From the NCBI GenBank assembly GCA_965224205.1, contig CBDCYN010000021.1, positions 4,818-68,817 of the forward strand: a stretch of 64,000 nucleotides of DNA, written 5' to 3'. The stretch is from CBDCYN01 sp965224205. Its GTDB lineage: Bacteria > Planctomycetota > Phycisphaerae > Phycisphaerales > Phycisphaeraceae. Below the pieces are notes generated by a model. The model worked only from the letters and a program-made list of their open reading frames with translations. It did not search any database and had not been told where the DNA came from. The translations under genes were made by a program, and so were the position numbers. Shown piece by piece: positions 26,332 through 35,534 of the stretch (its first letter is position 1; each line of letters starts with the position of its first letter).

Positions 26332-27744
26332 ATGACCCGGTTCGACGCCAAGATGTGGCGTGACATGTTGTCGTACCTCCAGCAGAAGCACGTGCAGATC
26401 TGCCGGCGGTGGTTCGAACAGCTTCAGCCCCTCGACCTCAACGGCGGGCTGCTTCAGATCTGCGCCTCCAACCGGGTGCAACAAGACTACCTCCAGCGCA
26501 AGTGCCTCACGCCGTTCACCGACGCGGCCCAGGCGGTCACCGGCGCATTGGTGGCGGTTCGGTTCGTGACCGATCCCAGCGAGGCGGTGGCGAACCTACC
26601 CGATCCTGTCAGTGTCGAGCCCCGCGGCCCCGTCAGCGTGAGCCCCGCGGGTGTGGGGGATGAAGATCCCCTATTGGCCGACGATGAGCCCGGGGCGTCG
26701 TTTGATCAAACCGTGATCAGCCCGGACCACACCTTCGAGGACTTTATCACCGGACCCGGCAACGAGCTGGCCTACGCCGCGTCGCTGGCAGTGGCGGATC
26801 AGCCCGGGGCGGCGTACAACCCGTTGTTCATCCACGGGGGGGTGGGCCTGGGCAAGACCCACCTGCTCCAGGCGATCTGCCAGGCGGTGCTCGACAAGCA
26901 GCCGGGCACCCGGTTGTGCTATATCTCCTGCGAGACGTTCATTAACCACTTCATCGATTCGGTCCAGAAGGGGCAGATGAACCGCTTCCGCGACAACTAT
27001 CGCAACGTCGACGTCCTGGTGATCGATGACATCCACTTCTTAGCCGACCGTGAACGCACCCAGGAAGAGTTCTTTCACACGTTCAATACCCTTTATCAGC
27101 GGCAGCGACAGATTATCCTCTCGTGCGACTCGGCCCCGGTGGAGATCCTCAAGCTCGAAGAACGGCTGGTCAGCCGGTTCCAGTGGGGCCTGGTGACGGA
27201 GGTCTCCCGGCCCAGCTACGAGACGAGGCTGGCGATCGTCCAATCCAAAGCCCAGCTGCGCGACCTGACGCTGCCGCGGGAGGTGGTCGAGTTCATCGCC
27301 ACAAACATCCAATCCAACGTGCGCGAGCTCGAGGGCGCCATCACTACGATCCAGGCATCCGCGATTCTGCAAAACGCTCCGATCGATCTGTCCCTAGCCA
27401 AGAGCGCCTTGGGGGAATCGGCCACGGACCCGCAGAAGGTCCAGGTCCCGCTCCAGGACATCATCGAGGCGGTCACCCAGTATTACGGAGTGAAGCTGAG
27501 CGATCTACAGTCCAAGCGGCGACACAAGTCGATCTCGCTGCCCCGGCAGGTGTGCATGTGGCTGGCCAGGAAGCGGACGCGGTATAGCCTCGAAGAGATC
27601 GGCGGGTACTTCGGGGGTCGCGACCACACCACGGTCATGCATTCGATCCGCACGATCGAGACCCGCCTAGCCAACGACAGCAGGTTCGAGCGCGAGACCG
27701 AGCAGATCATGTCCCTGATGAACCGCCACGCCCACCAACCCTGA
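26332..27744 (+). CDS. dnaA: Chromosomal replication initiator DnaA
   Basis: Binds DnaA boxes and opens the origin. The protein has 470 residues. Domain I covers about 1-65, a variable linker follows to about 125, and the AAA+ domain has Walker A GGVGLGKT (169-176) and Walker B VDVLVIDDIHFL (226-237). Domain IV at the C terminus has the DNA-binding signature GGRDHTTVMHSIRTIE. The gene stands alone with no dnaN or recF beside it. The AT-rich gap after it is a candidate origin region. Confidence 0.95.
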   Translation: MTRFDAKMWRDMLSYLQQKHVQICRRWFEQLQPLDLNGGLLQICASNRVQQDYLQRKCLTPFTDAAQAVTGALVAVRFVTDPSEAVANLPDPVSVEPRGPVSVSPAGVGDEDPLLADDEPGASFDQTVISPDHTFEDFITGPGNELAYAASLAVADQPGAAYNPLFIHGGVGLGKTHLLQAICQAVLDKQPGTRLCYISCETFINHFIDSVQKGQMNRFRDNYRNVDVLVIDDIHFLADRERTQEEFFHTFNTLYQRQRQIILSCDSAPVEILKLEERLVSRFQWGLVTEVSRPSYETRLAIVQSKAQLRDLTLPREVVEFIATNIQSNVRELEGAITTIQASAILQNAPIDLSLAKSALGESATDPQKVQVPLQDIIEAVTQYYGVKLSDLQSKRRHKSISLPRQVCMWLARKRTRYSLEEIGGYFGGRDHTTVMHSIRTIETRLANDSRFERETEQIMSLMNRHAHQP

Positions 27745-28009
27745 TGTGGAAAAACGGTCTGTTCCTGTAAGAACCGATCCGTTACCCGCTGCGAGGTCGT
27801 GGTGCTCGATGTACCCGAAAACCGGATCGCGGCCATGACACGTCAGACAAGGTCACCAGCTGTAACGATATAGACGCCTAAACGACAGGTAACCCACAGG
27901 AGTATGTTTTATCTAAACAACTGCTTTAGAAAGGAATATAACTCGATCAGTCCAGATATAGACAGGGTCGTCCCTGCCTTACGGAGAAGATGATTATTTT
28001 TATCTTTTA
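27745..28009. other. AT-rich gap after dnaA (possible origin region)
   Basis: A 265-bp gap between convergent dnaA and aroC. It starts with TGTGGAAAA (27745-27753), one base from the DnaA box TGTGGATAA, and becomes AT-rich after 27895. A short GGCAGGG/CCCTGTC-type dyad is at 27961-27978. I see no cluster of perfect DnaA boxes, so an origin function is only a possibility. Confidence 0.25.
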
Positions 28010-29194
28010 TTAATCGTAATCGATCGAAAGGGGTAATCCTCGAGCGGTATCGATGAATTTCTGGTAGTTTTGGCACATCTCCAAAACGCTATCGCCCCCG
28101 AATTTTTCCCGAACGCACCGACCGACTTCGAACGCGACCACGTTCTCCATCACCACCCCCGCGGCGCTGACCGCGCACACGTCGGAACGTTCATAAGCGG
28201 CTTTGGAGATCTCTTTGGTATTGAGGTCCACACTCTGGAGCGGTTGCAAGAGGGTGCTGATCGGTTTCATCGCGCCCTTGACGACGACCGGCTGGCCGTT
28301 GGTCATCCCGCCCTCGAGGCCGCCAGCGTTGTTCGATAGCCGGGTAAACCCGAGGCTGTTCGTGTGCTTCTGATCCGGGTCGAACCCGATCTCGTCGTGG
28401 ACCTTTGAACCCGGGCGGTGGGCGGCCTCGAACCCCAACCCGATCTCGACCCCCTTGAACGCCTGGATCCCCATCACAGCCCCGGCGATCCTCGAGTCGA
28501 GCTTCTCGTACCAGTTCATGCTCGAACCTAATCCCATCGGGCAGTGGAACACGTGCGTCTCGACGACCCCCCCGACGGTGTCCCCGTCTTGCTTGGCCTG
28601 GCGGATCTGCTGGCGCATCTGTTCAGAGGCGTCCGGATCCGGGCAGTAGACGTCGCTGTCGTCGCGGGCCTGGATCAGCTCTTGCCAGTTCTCGATCGTC
28701 ACCGACACGTCGCTTCGGGCCGACCCGATGGACCGCACGAACCCGAACACCTCGATCCCGAAGCAGCGCAGCAGGCACTTGGCCAGGGCCCCGGCGGCGA
28801 CCCGGCTGGCGGTCTCCCGGGCGCTGGCGCGCTCGAGGGTCTCGCGGCAGTCGGTGGTCAGCCACTTCACCGACCCGGCCAGGTCCGCGTGCCCGGGGCG
28901 GGGCCGGTAAACAGGAGGGGTGCGCTCGAGGTCGTCGAGGCGCGAGTCCTTGTTGTGGACCCGCATCGTCAGCGGCGATCCGATCGTTTTTCCCAGCCGC
29001 ACGCCCGATAGGAATTCAACGGTATCGGTCTCGATCTTCTGGCGACCCCCGCGGCCGTACCCGCCCTGGCGGCGACGCAGCTCGGCGTTGATCAGATCTT
29101 CGTCGATGGTCATCGCGGCCGGCAAACCGTTGACTAAGATGATCAGGGCCGGGCCGTGGCTCTCTCCCGCGGTGTGATAGGTTAGCTTAGCCAT
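28010..29194 (-). CDS. aroC: Chorismate synthase
   Basis: The last step of the shikimate pathway, making chorismate from EPSP with reduced FMN. The protein has 394 residues. Family blocks are YHTAGESHGPALIILVNGLP at the N terminus, the Arg-rich RRRQGGYGRGGRQKIE, and SNNAGGLEGGMTNGQPVVV. The product feeds MqnA as well as aromatic amino acids. It is divergent from glcE across 164 bp, which shows no other feature. Confidence 0.95.
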   Translation of the reverse strand: MAKLTYHTAGESHGPALIILVNGLPAAMTIDEDLINAELRRRQGGYGRGGRQKIETDTVEFLSGVRLGKTIGSPLTMRVHNKDSRLDDLERTPPVYRPRPGHADLAGSVKWLTTDCRETLERASARETASRVAAGALAKCLLRCFGIEVFGFVRSIGSARSDVSVTIENWQELIQARDDSDVYCPDPDASEQMRQQIRQAKQDGDTVGGVVETHVFHCPMGLGSSMNWYEKLDSRIAGAVMGIQAFKGVEIGLGFEAAHRPGSKVHDEIGFDPDQKHTNSLGFTRLSNNAGGLEGGMTNGQPVVVKGAMKPISTLLQPLQSVDLNTKEISKAAYERSDVCAVSAAGVVMENVVAFEVGRCVREKFGGDSVLEMCQNYQKFIDTARGLPLSIDYD

Positions 29195-29358
29195 AAGAAC
29201 GGAACTTGGGTCTTGATCGCGGCGGCATGTTACCGGCGGCGGAGTTACCCGGGTGAGAAGGCGTCCCCGAGACGATCCTCCCGAACCCGGTACAGCGATT
29301 CACAGTAGGATTGTAGCAGGTTCGCGTTAGCCCCTACCACGGTTCCCCCTGCCTGATT

Positions 29359-30615
29359 ATGAGTCCATCGACCGCCACGGTGACCCGTCTCCAAGATATG
29401 ATCGACCTGGTTGCCCACTGCGCGGCGACACAGAGCCCGATCGTCGATTACGGGGTCGCGCACCGGGGCCTGGGCCATGACCCGCCCGCGGAGCATATCC
29501 GGGTCGACGACCAGGGGGTCGACATCGAGCACTACGAGCGCGACCTGACGGTCCGGGCCTGGGCCGGGACGACCCTCGGGTGCCTTCAAGACCATGTGCG
29601 GGAAGCGGGCCAGTTCTTGCCCATCGATGTGGATCACGACCTTACGCTCCGCGAGGTGGTCGCTCATCACGTCTACGGGGCGTTGCGAGCCCGCTACGGC
29701 GGCGTGCGCGAGCTTCTTTTGGGGCTCGGTGTCGTCGACGGCCACGCGCGTCAAATCAGGGCTGGGGGGAGGACGGTCAAGAACGTCGCGGGGTACGATC
29801 TGACGCGCCTGATGGTCGGCAGCCTCGGTGAGCTGGGATTCATCCATGAAGTCGTGCTCCGCACCTATGTGATCCCGGAGATGGTGATGGCGGTCGAGAT
29901 GCAGGTCCATGACCCGGTACAATTAGACGCTACGCTGACCCCCTGGCTGATCGGCGAGGCAGCCGCGGACCAGATGGCGATGGTCATGCGGGGCCCAGCC
30001 GCCCAGCTTCATGTGGGTTATTACGGGACGATGTCAGCCGTCACCGCGCGGCTTCGAACCTTAGAAGCATTAGTGGATACCGTCCGGGGGATGAAGATCA
30101 TGAACGTGAGTCCTTGTGACTTGGACGAAGACATCGCCCGACGCAGCGACCGCAGGGCCTGGCGGCGGTCGGTCGCTGCCCTGGTCAAACTGGTGGTCCC
30201 GCCGGCGTCGACCGGCGCGACGTGCAGCCAACTGTCGCGCTTCGCTACGGAAAACCGGTTCAAGGTGGAGATCGAAGCGTTCCCGGTCCATGGGTGTATC
30301 TTCGTGGGCGGTGACTTAACCAGCGATGAATCGAGGCGGTTATCGACCCACATCCAGCGGCTGGTCGTGCCCTTAAACGGGGTGTGGGTCTGGTACGCGT
30401 TGCCTACGGGATCGTCGCGGACATGCCCGCAACCTCCGGCCAGCCCCAGCCGAAGCGCGGCCAACGGTGAGCGTGACCGGCGAGACGAGGGTGACCCGAT
30501 CCCGCGGTTTGGCCCCCCCCAGCTTGATTGGCCTATTTTGGTATCAATCAAGCGTGCGTTCGACCCCCACGGGCTGATGAACCCGGAACGGTTTTTGCCA
30601 GTCACAGGGCTGTGA
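29359..30615 (+). CDS. glcE: FAD-binding oxidoreductase, GlcE-like
   Basis: A 418-residue protein with a PCMH-type FAD domain: TVRAWAGTTLGCLQDHV, a GALRARYGGVRELLLGLGVV block and GRTVKNVAGYDLTRLMVGS are the GlcE pattern. In glycolate oxidase GlcE works with GlcD and the Fe-S protein GlcF. Here glcF follows but glcD is not in the window. A stretch of about 30 hydrophilic residues near 355-385 is unusual for the family. The gene precedes glcF by 94 bp. Confidence 0.85.
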   Translation: MSPSTATVTRLQDMIDLVAHCAATQSPIVDYGVAHRGLGHDPPAEHIRVDDQGVDIEHYERDLTVRAWAGTTLGCLQDHVREAGQFLPIDVDHDLTLREVVAHHVYGALRARYGGVRELLLGLGVVDGHARQIRAGGRTVKNVAGYDLTRLMVGSLGELGFIHEVVLRTYVIPEMVMAVEMQVHDPVQLDATLTPWLIGEAAADQMAMVMRGPAAQLHVGYYGTMSAVTARLRTLEALVDTVRGMKIMNVSPCDLDEDIARRSDRRAWRRSVAALVKLVVPPASTGATCSQLSRFATENRFKVEIEAFPVHGCIFVGGDLTSDESRRLSTHIQRLVVPLNGVWVWYALPTGSSRTCPQPPASPSRSAANGERDRRDEGDPIPRFGPPQLDWPILVSIKRAFDPHGLMNPERFLPVTGL

Positions 30616-30709
30616 ACAGGGCTGTAGCGATGGATGAAACGAAGCCGGGGCCTCGTGTGATTTCGGGCCTGGCCGGCGACGGGAGTGCAGCGGGGCCGAA
30701 AGCCGCGGG

Positions 30710-32065
30710 TTGCCCGTTCTTGAACTAAGCCGGCGTGCTACCTCGTCGGCTCAAGACTGCGTCCAGTGCGGGCTGTGCCTGCCGTCTTGCCCGACGTACC
30801 GGGTAACCGGGCTGGAAGCCGATTCGCCCCGGGGGCGCATCCACCTGATCAAAGGGCTGTCCGAAGAGCGGATTGAGCGATCCGCTGCGGTCTTGAACCA
30901 TCTGGATTTATGCCTGGATTGCCGGGCGTGCGAAACCGCGTGCCCGTCTGGCGTGGTCTACCATGAGCTGATCGAGCAGACCCGCGCTCAGCTGGCCCAG
31001 GACGGGCGGGAAGCGATTGAAAATATAGCCTTGCGGGCCGTCGTGCGGCATCTGCTGCCGTACCCGTTCCGCTTGAAACTGGCGATCCTGCCGGCCCGGG
31101 TCTTACAGCGGTTGGGGTTCTGGGATCAGGTGTGCCAAATGATCAAACACCGGGTCAAGGGGCGCAGCGGTGCGACGGACGAGTGGGTGTTGAAGATGAC
31201 CCGTATGCTGCCGCCGGGCCCGGTGTGGGAATCGAAGTTATCGCGGCGTTACCCGGCTCTAGCCGCGGACGGTCAGAAGCGGGCGACGGTGGCGTGGTTC
31301 ACGGGGTGCGTGGGCGAGGCGTTGTTCCAGGACGTCAATCGGCAAGCGATCGCGTTGCTCCAGCACGCGGGGTGTGAGGTGATCGTGCCCCGGTCCCAGC
31401 GGTGCTGCGGGGCGATCCACCAGCACAACGGTGATCAGCGGACGGCCTGCGGGTTGGCGCGGTCGAATCTCCGGGCGTACCAGGGGGCATTGAAGCAAGG
31501 GGCGGATCTGATCGTCAACGCGATCGCCGGCTGTGGCGCGATGCTTAAAGAATACCCCTCGTTGCTGGGCGACGACCCCGGTTACGGCAAGCTTGCGGGG
31601 GGGTTCGGGGATCGGGTCTGTGACGTCACCGAAGCGTTGGTTCGATACCCGCCCACCTATCTCATTAACAAAAAATCACTTAAACGCGTGGGGACATATC
31701 ACGAGGCCTGTCACCTCGCCCACGGCCAGCGGGTGACTCAGCCTCCCAGAAGCGTGTTAAGCTGGATCCGGGGATTGAAAATGGTGGAGATGGAAGAAGC
31801 GGATGCCTGCTGCGGCGCCGCGGGGACCTATAATCTGGTGCAGCCCGAGATGGCTCGCCAGTTAGCGCAGCGGAAGATCCGACACATTCAAGCGACGGGA
31901 GCGAGCGTGTGTGTGACCGGTAACGTGGGCTGCGCCATGCATATCCGGTCAGAAGCCATCCGGATGGGCGTTGATCTAAAGCTCGTGCACCCGGTGAGTT
32001 TACTCTACAAGGCATGCGGGTTAGGGTCCTCCCACCGCGGTTGCGAGAAGTGGCACGCCTTGTAG
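30710..32065 (+). CDS. glcF: Glycolate oxidase iron-sulfur subunit, GlcF-like
   Basis: A 451-residue electron-transfer subunit. Two 4Fe-4S motifs lie near the N terminus (CVQCGLCLPSCP and CLDCRACETACP). Two CCG domains follow, with CCGAIHQHNG and CCGAAGTYNL. No ATG or GTG is in frame after the upstream stop at 30635, so translation most likely starts at TTG 30710, 16 residues before the first Cys, which fits the family. It acts with GlcE to pass electrons from a 2-hydroxyacid to the quinone pool. Confidence 0.88.
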   Translation: MPVLELSRRATSSAQDCVQCGLCLPSCPTYRVTGLEADSPRGRIHLIKGLSEERIERSAAVLNHLDLCLDCRACETACPSGVVYHELIEQTRAQLAQDGREAIENIALRAVVRHLLPYPFRLKLAILPARVLQRLGFWDQVCQMIKHRVKGRSGATDEWVLKMTRMLPPGPVWESKLSRRYPALAADGQKRATVAWFTGCVGEALFQDVNRQAIALLQHAGCEVIVPRSQRCCGAIHQHNGDQRTACGLARSNLRAYQGALKQGADLIVNAIAGCGAMLKEYPSLLGDDPGYGKLAGGFGDRVCDVTEALVRYPPTYLINKKSLKRVGTYHEACHLAHGQRVTQPPRSVLSWIRGLKMVEMEEADACCGAAGTYNLVQPEMARQLAQRKIRHIQATGASVCVTGNVGCAMHIRSEAIRMGVDLKLVHPVSLLYKACGLGSSHRGCEKWHAL

Positions 32066-32698
32066 ATTGTCACAAATGACTATAAATAAAGAAATTAATA
32101 TACGAGCGACTATTTACGACTCCGGGTCGTATTAAATAAGAGTGATCTAAGGCTCCATGGGGCTAAGTTAATCGGTTTCGTGATTTCGCAAGTCCGGGGT
32201 TGCACGGACCATTTTCTTATACGGCAAAGGGTAGGATGAATCATGTCCGGGCGGGCCCGGATCGACGGTTACATGGGCTACAAGATCGAATAGCGACGGT
32301 TGAAACAGTCATTGAAAAGAGGATTTTAGAAGCAAATTGGCTTAAAAATTCTTATTTTTAGTTGATTTTGCCCGAAATTCAATCATTCAATAGCCCCAAT
32401 CGACGTCAAGGCGCCAGCCAGGCAAGAGAAGCATTCCATTTAGGGTACGATGAAGATGAAAGAGGATCCGGATCATGGGATGAACCGTTGGAGCCGCAGG
32501 GGCAGGGTTGACGATCAACCGGTAGCTAAGGGCCTGCGACACAGCGGGATGATGGGGATCGACACGCATCGTGTCTCCAAGTGTCGCGTCGGTGATCGTG
32601 TTGACCCTGGCGGCGATCGTGCCGCGTCTAAGATTCACGCCCCCCTTTCATCCGGGGCAGGTGTCGTGACGCAACGCTGACTAATTAGAAGACCTCGT
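32066..32698. other. AT-rich intergenic region
   Basis: This 630-bp gap is clearly more AT-rich than its neighbours between 32070 and 32400. A TACGAC/GTCGTA stem at about 32113-32129, followed by ATTAAAT, may terminate glcF. The right part holds a dispersed repeat copy (32562-32670). Short open frames here overlap the repeat and are not supported. Confidence 0.5.
32562..32670. repeat. Dispersed intergenic repeat, family 1, copy D
   Basis: It opens with ACACGCATCGTGTC (an ACACG/CGTGT dyad), shares CGCGTCGGTGATCGT with copy C, and ends with TTTCATCCGGGGCAGGTGTC. It lies 30 bp before the zinc-ribbon gene. Confidence 0.7.
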
Positions 32699-34123
32699 AT
32701 GTATGAGCTGACCTGTCCATTGTGCCGACACAAGATGCTCACGCCTTTGGCACGGCCCAACGCGATGGCCAAGTGCCGGCGGTGTCTCAACCCGTTTCGC
32801 GTTCAAAGGAATAACGTGAAGCATACTGGGTCGTGGGGTCACGCCAGCGTCGATGTTTTTCCGGGTCACGAACCGATCGGGGTATCTAACTCGGTCGCGG
32901 GCCCGCCGACCCCCGCCGAGGCAACCGGGGCGTTGGCGATCCAGTCCTTAGCCGCGGGCCGCGCGTCGCGATCGAGTGGCTCTAGCGTCGCCGGGCAAAG
33001 GGATCGGCGGTCACCGCCCGCGGACTACGCCTCGCCGGTAAGAACGATGAGCCGCGGCCGCGAGCTGGCCATGCGCCAAACCCGTCGGCGGCAACTCAAC
33101 ACGTTGCTGTGGATGACGATGTTGCTGATCCTGGTGGGCGGGGCGGTTGGTCTGGGCATCTACGTCCGAGAGGACCTCAGCGAGCTGCTGGGCGCCCACT
33201 TCGAGTCGAAGCAGCCCTACCCGATCCGCAGGGGGGGTATCGGTGCCGCCGCGGCCACCGGTGCGTCGGACGGTCGATCGGCCTCGGCGCCTCCCAGTCA
33301 TGCCAACGCTAGCGACGAGGGGTCAGACTCAGTATTCCATGGGGAGGATCGCCCCTCCCCCATCCTCGCGTCCGGTGACACCCTCGGGATGGATCACCCC
33401 GCTTTATCCGATCCACAGGAAGAATTTTTTGCTCATGAGATCGAGATCAAGCGGGTCTCGGCCCAGCGGCTGCCCCAGCGGCTCTGGCGGGAGGTGGATG
33501 AGCCCTACGTCTCCCCGGTCCAAACCGGGCCGCTACAGATTGTCAACGAGCGGGTCACCACCGAGGAGACCGGCCGGCTGGTCTTCAGCGCCGAGGTCCA
33601 AGCGGTCAATACCCCCCTGGTCAGATCCGCGACCGCGGAATTGGCCCTGGTCGGGTTTGACGACCGGATCTTCGCCCGCGTCGAGGTCGACCTGCCCACG
33701 CTCAGCAGCCGCCGGCCCCAGCAGATTGAGGTCCCGATCCCCGACGGGTACTCCAAACGCACCATGCGGGTGGTGTCGTCAGCCCGGGGCAGCGCCGTGC
33801 CCCCCGACAGTGTGGTGATCAGCAGCGCACTGGTCGAGACCACCGGCGCCGGGGCGGGGACCAGTGTCCGCGTGACGGTTATCAACCCGTCGGAGTATCA
33901 GCTCACCCGGGCGGTTTTTTTCTTAGCAGCTCTTAACGATCAGGGCCAGCCGATCGCCCGGTGGCGCATGACGTGGCCGGGATCGATCGGGCCGGGAGAT
34001 CAAGTCGTCTTCACCGCCGATACCCCTCTTGAATCGAAAATAGGGGTCCACCAATGGGACGTGGTGGGGCTGGGGCGCCTGCCCAAGGACGCTCGGCTTT
34101 CACCCGCCGATGGGTTTATGTAA
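32699..34123 (+). CDS. Zinc-ribbon, single-pass membrane protein of unknown function
   Basis: A 474-residue protein. The N terminus carries a four-Cys zinc ribbon (CPLCRHKM, then CRRCLNPF). A Ser/Pro-rich linker reaches about residue 125. One hydrophobic helix (LLWMTMLLILVGGAVGLGIYV) follows, then a large extracytoplasmic part with a beta-rich C-terminal domain (about 290-470). The zinc ribbon would be cytoplasmic. I do not recognise the C-terminal domain. It precedes the rhomboid gene on the same strand, so a link to membrane proteolysis is conceivable but unproven. Confidence 0.75.
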   Translation: MYELTCPLCRHKMLTPLARPNAMAKCRRCLNPFRVQRNNVKHTGSWGHASVDVFPGHEPIGVSNSVAGPPTPAEATGALAIQSLAAGRASRSSGSSVAGQRDRRSPPADYASPVRTMSRGRELAMRQTRRRQLNTLLWMTMLLILVGGAVGLGIYVREDLSELLGAHFESKQPYPIRRGGIGAAAATGASDGRSASAPPSHANASDEGSDSVFHGEDRPSPILASGDTLGMDHPALSDPQEEFFAHEIEIKRVSAQRLPQRLWREVDEPYVSPVQTGPLQIVNERVTTEETGRLVFSAEVQAVNTPLVRSATAELALVGFDDRIFARVEVDLPTLSSRRPQQIEVPIPDGYSKRTMRVVSSARGSAVPPDSVVISSALVETTGAGAGTSVRVTVINPSEYQLTRAVFFLAALNDQGQPIARWRMTWPGSIGPGDQVVFTADTPLESKIGVHQWDVVGLGRLPKDARLSPADGFM

Positions 34124-34272
34124 GAATAAGGGCCAGCGGTGTTCGGATACTTGGGGTGCGGTACCCCTGGCGGACGCTCAGACGGCGCTTCCGTCTCGCC
34201 GCTTCCGTTCGGGGGACGGGCCGCCGCTGACCCGCACCTCCTGACGTAAACCCTAAGGTCCCGTACAGGCAG

Positions 34273-35406
34273 ATGTTTTTCCCGATCCGCACCGACCGCA
34301 GCCTCAGCCGCACCCCGTGGGTCAACTACTCATTGATCGCGGTCAACGTGCTGATCTTCCTGGCCACCGCTCAGGGGTTCGACCCTCGGTACCTGCTCAA
34401 CCCCGCGTCGCCGCAGATCGAACAGTTTGTCAGCTACCAGTTCCTTCACGCGGGGTGGGATCACCTGCTGGGGAACATGTTGTTCCTGTACGTTTTCGGC
34501 AACAGCGTCGAAGACCGCCTCGGGAAGATCGCCTACTTGTTGTTCTACCTGGCCGGTGGAATTTTAGCCGGGCTGGGACACGCGGTGATCGAGGGGACCA
34601 CACCGGTGCTCGGGGCCAGCGGGGCGGTCGCCGCGGTCAGCGGGGCGTACCTGGCGCTGTTCCCGATGAGTAACGTGACGATCGTCTACTGGTTTATTTT
34701 TATCGGGACGTTCGAGGTCTCGAGCATGCTGCTGATCCTGTTCCAGATCGCTCAAGACGCGGTGTTCTACGTCGCCCGGTTCGGGGGTGTGGCGTACCTG
34801 GCGCACCTTTCGGGTTACGCGTACGGATTCGCGATCGGGATGGGGCTGTTGTGGATCCGGCTGCTACCCCGAGAGCATTACGACCTGTTAGCTCTGATCG
34901 AGCAGCGTCGCCGCCGCGCTCAATTCCGGGCGTTAACCCGTCGCGGCTACCAGCCGTGGCAGCACGCCCCGGCTTTGGGCGGCTCGTCCAAGCAGGCCTC
35001 GACCCCCGATCGCGATCCGGAACACGGGCGGATACTCGAGCTACGATCGGACATCCATCAAGCGATGAGGGATCACCAGCTGGATGTGGCGGCTAACTTA
35101 TACTTGGAATTGATGCAAATCGATTCGGGACAAGTCCTTAGTACCCATCATCAGCTGGATCTGGCCAACCAGCTGATGTCCAATCGTCATTACGATACCG
35201 CCGCTGCCGCTTATGAGCTTTTCCTTAGCACGTACAAAAATTACGGGCAACGCGAGCAGATCGAGTTGATCCTGGGCCTGATCTATGGGCGATACCTAAA
35301 CCGGCATGACCGCGCTAAAGAACTACTTGAAAATGCTTTACCGAGACTAAGTGATGCTCAAGAAAAAGATCTGGCTAAAAAAATATTGTCTGAGCTGCCC
35401 CGCTAA
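34273..35406 (+). CDS. Rhomboid family intramembrane serine protease
   Basis: A 377-residue protein. Residues 1-200 form the six-helix rhomboid core with the catalytic Ser in VLGASGAVAAV (about residue 115) and the His in YLAHLSGYAYGF (about 178). The HxxxN-type segment FLHAGWDHLLGNM is also present. The cytoplasmic C-terminal third (about 250-377) is helical and looks like a short tetratricopeptide-type domain. It would cleave membrane proteins within the bilayer. The 150 bp before it hold only a GGGGT/ACCCC dyad. Confidence 0.9.
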   Translation: MFFPIRTDRSLSRTPWVNYSLIAVNVLIFLATAQGFDPRYLLNPASPQIEQFVSYQFLHAGWDHLLGNMLFLYVFGNSVEDRLGKIAYLLFYLAGGILAGLGHAVIEGTTPVLGASGAVAAVSGAYLALFPMSNVTIVYWFIFIGTFEVSSMLLILFQIAQDAVFYVARFGGVAYLAHLSGYAYGFAIGMGLLWIRLLPREHYDLLALIEQRRRRAQFRALTRRGYQPWQHAPALGGSSKQASTPDRDPEHGRILELRSDIHQAMRDHQLDVAANLYLELMQIDSGQVLSTHHQLDLANQLMSNRHYDTAAAAYELFLSTYKNYGQREQIELILGLIYGRYLNRHDRAKELLENALPRLSDAQEKDLAKKILSELPR

Positions 35407-35534
35407 CGCCCCGTCGACCCCCTCGTTCGCGTCAAAGAAGGCGTTTACCCCCCACTGATTTTGTCGTACAATGACGGTTTTGCGATAAACCCTCTCCTCA
35501 CTAGAGAGTATGACCTGATACGGGAGGCCCGACA

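Noticed and set aside
32450..32680. Small gene upstream of the zinc-ribbon protein
   Set aside because: The 76-codon frame overlaps the dispersed repeat copy and has no protein-like pattern or good ribosome site.
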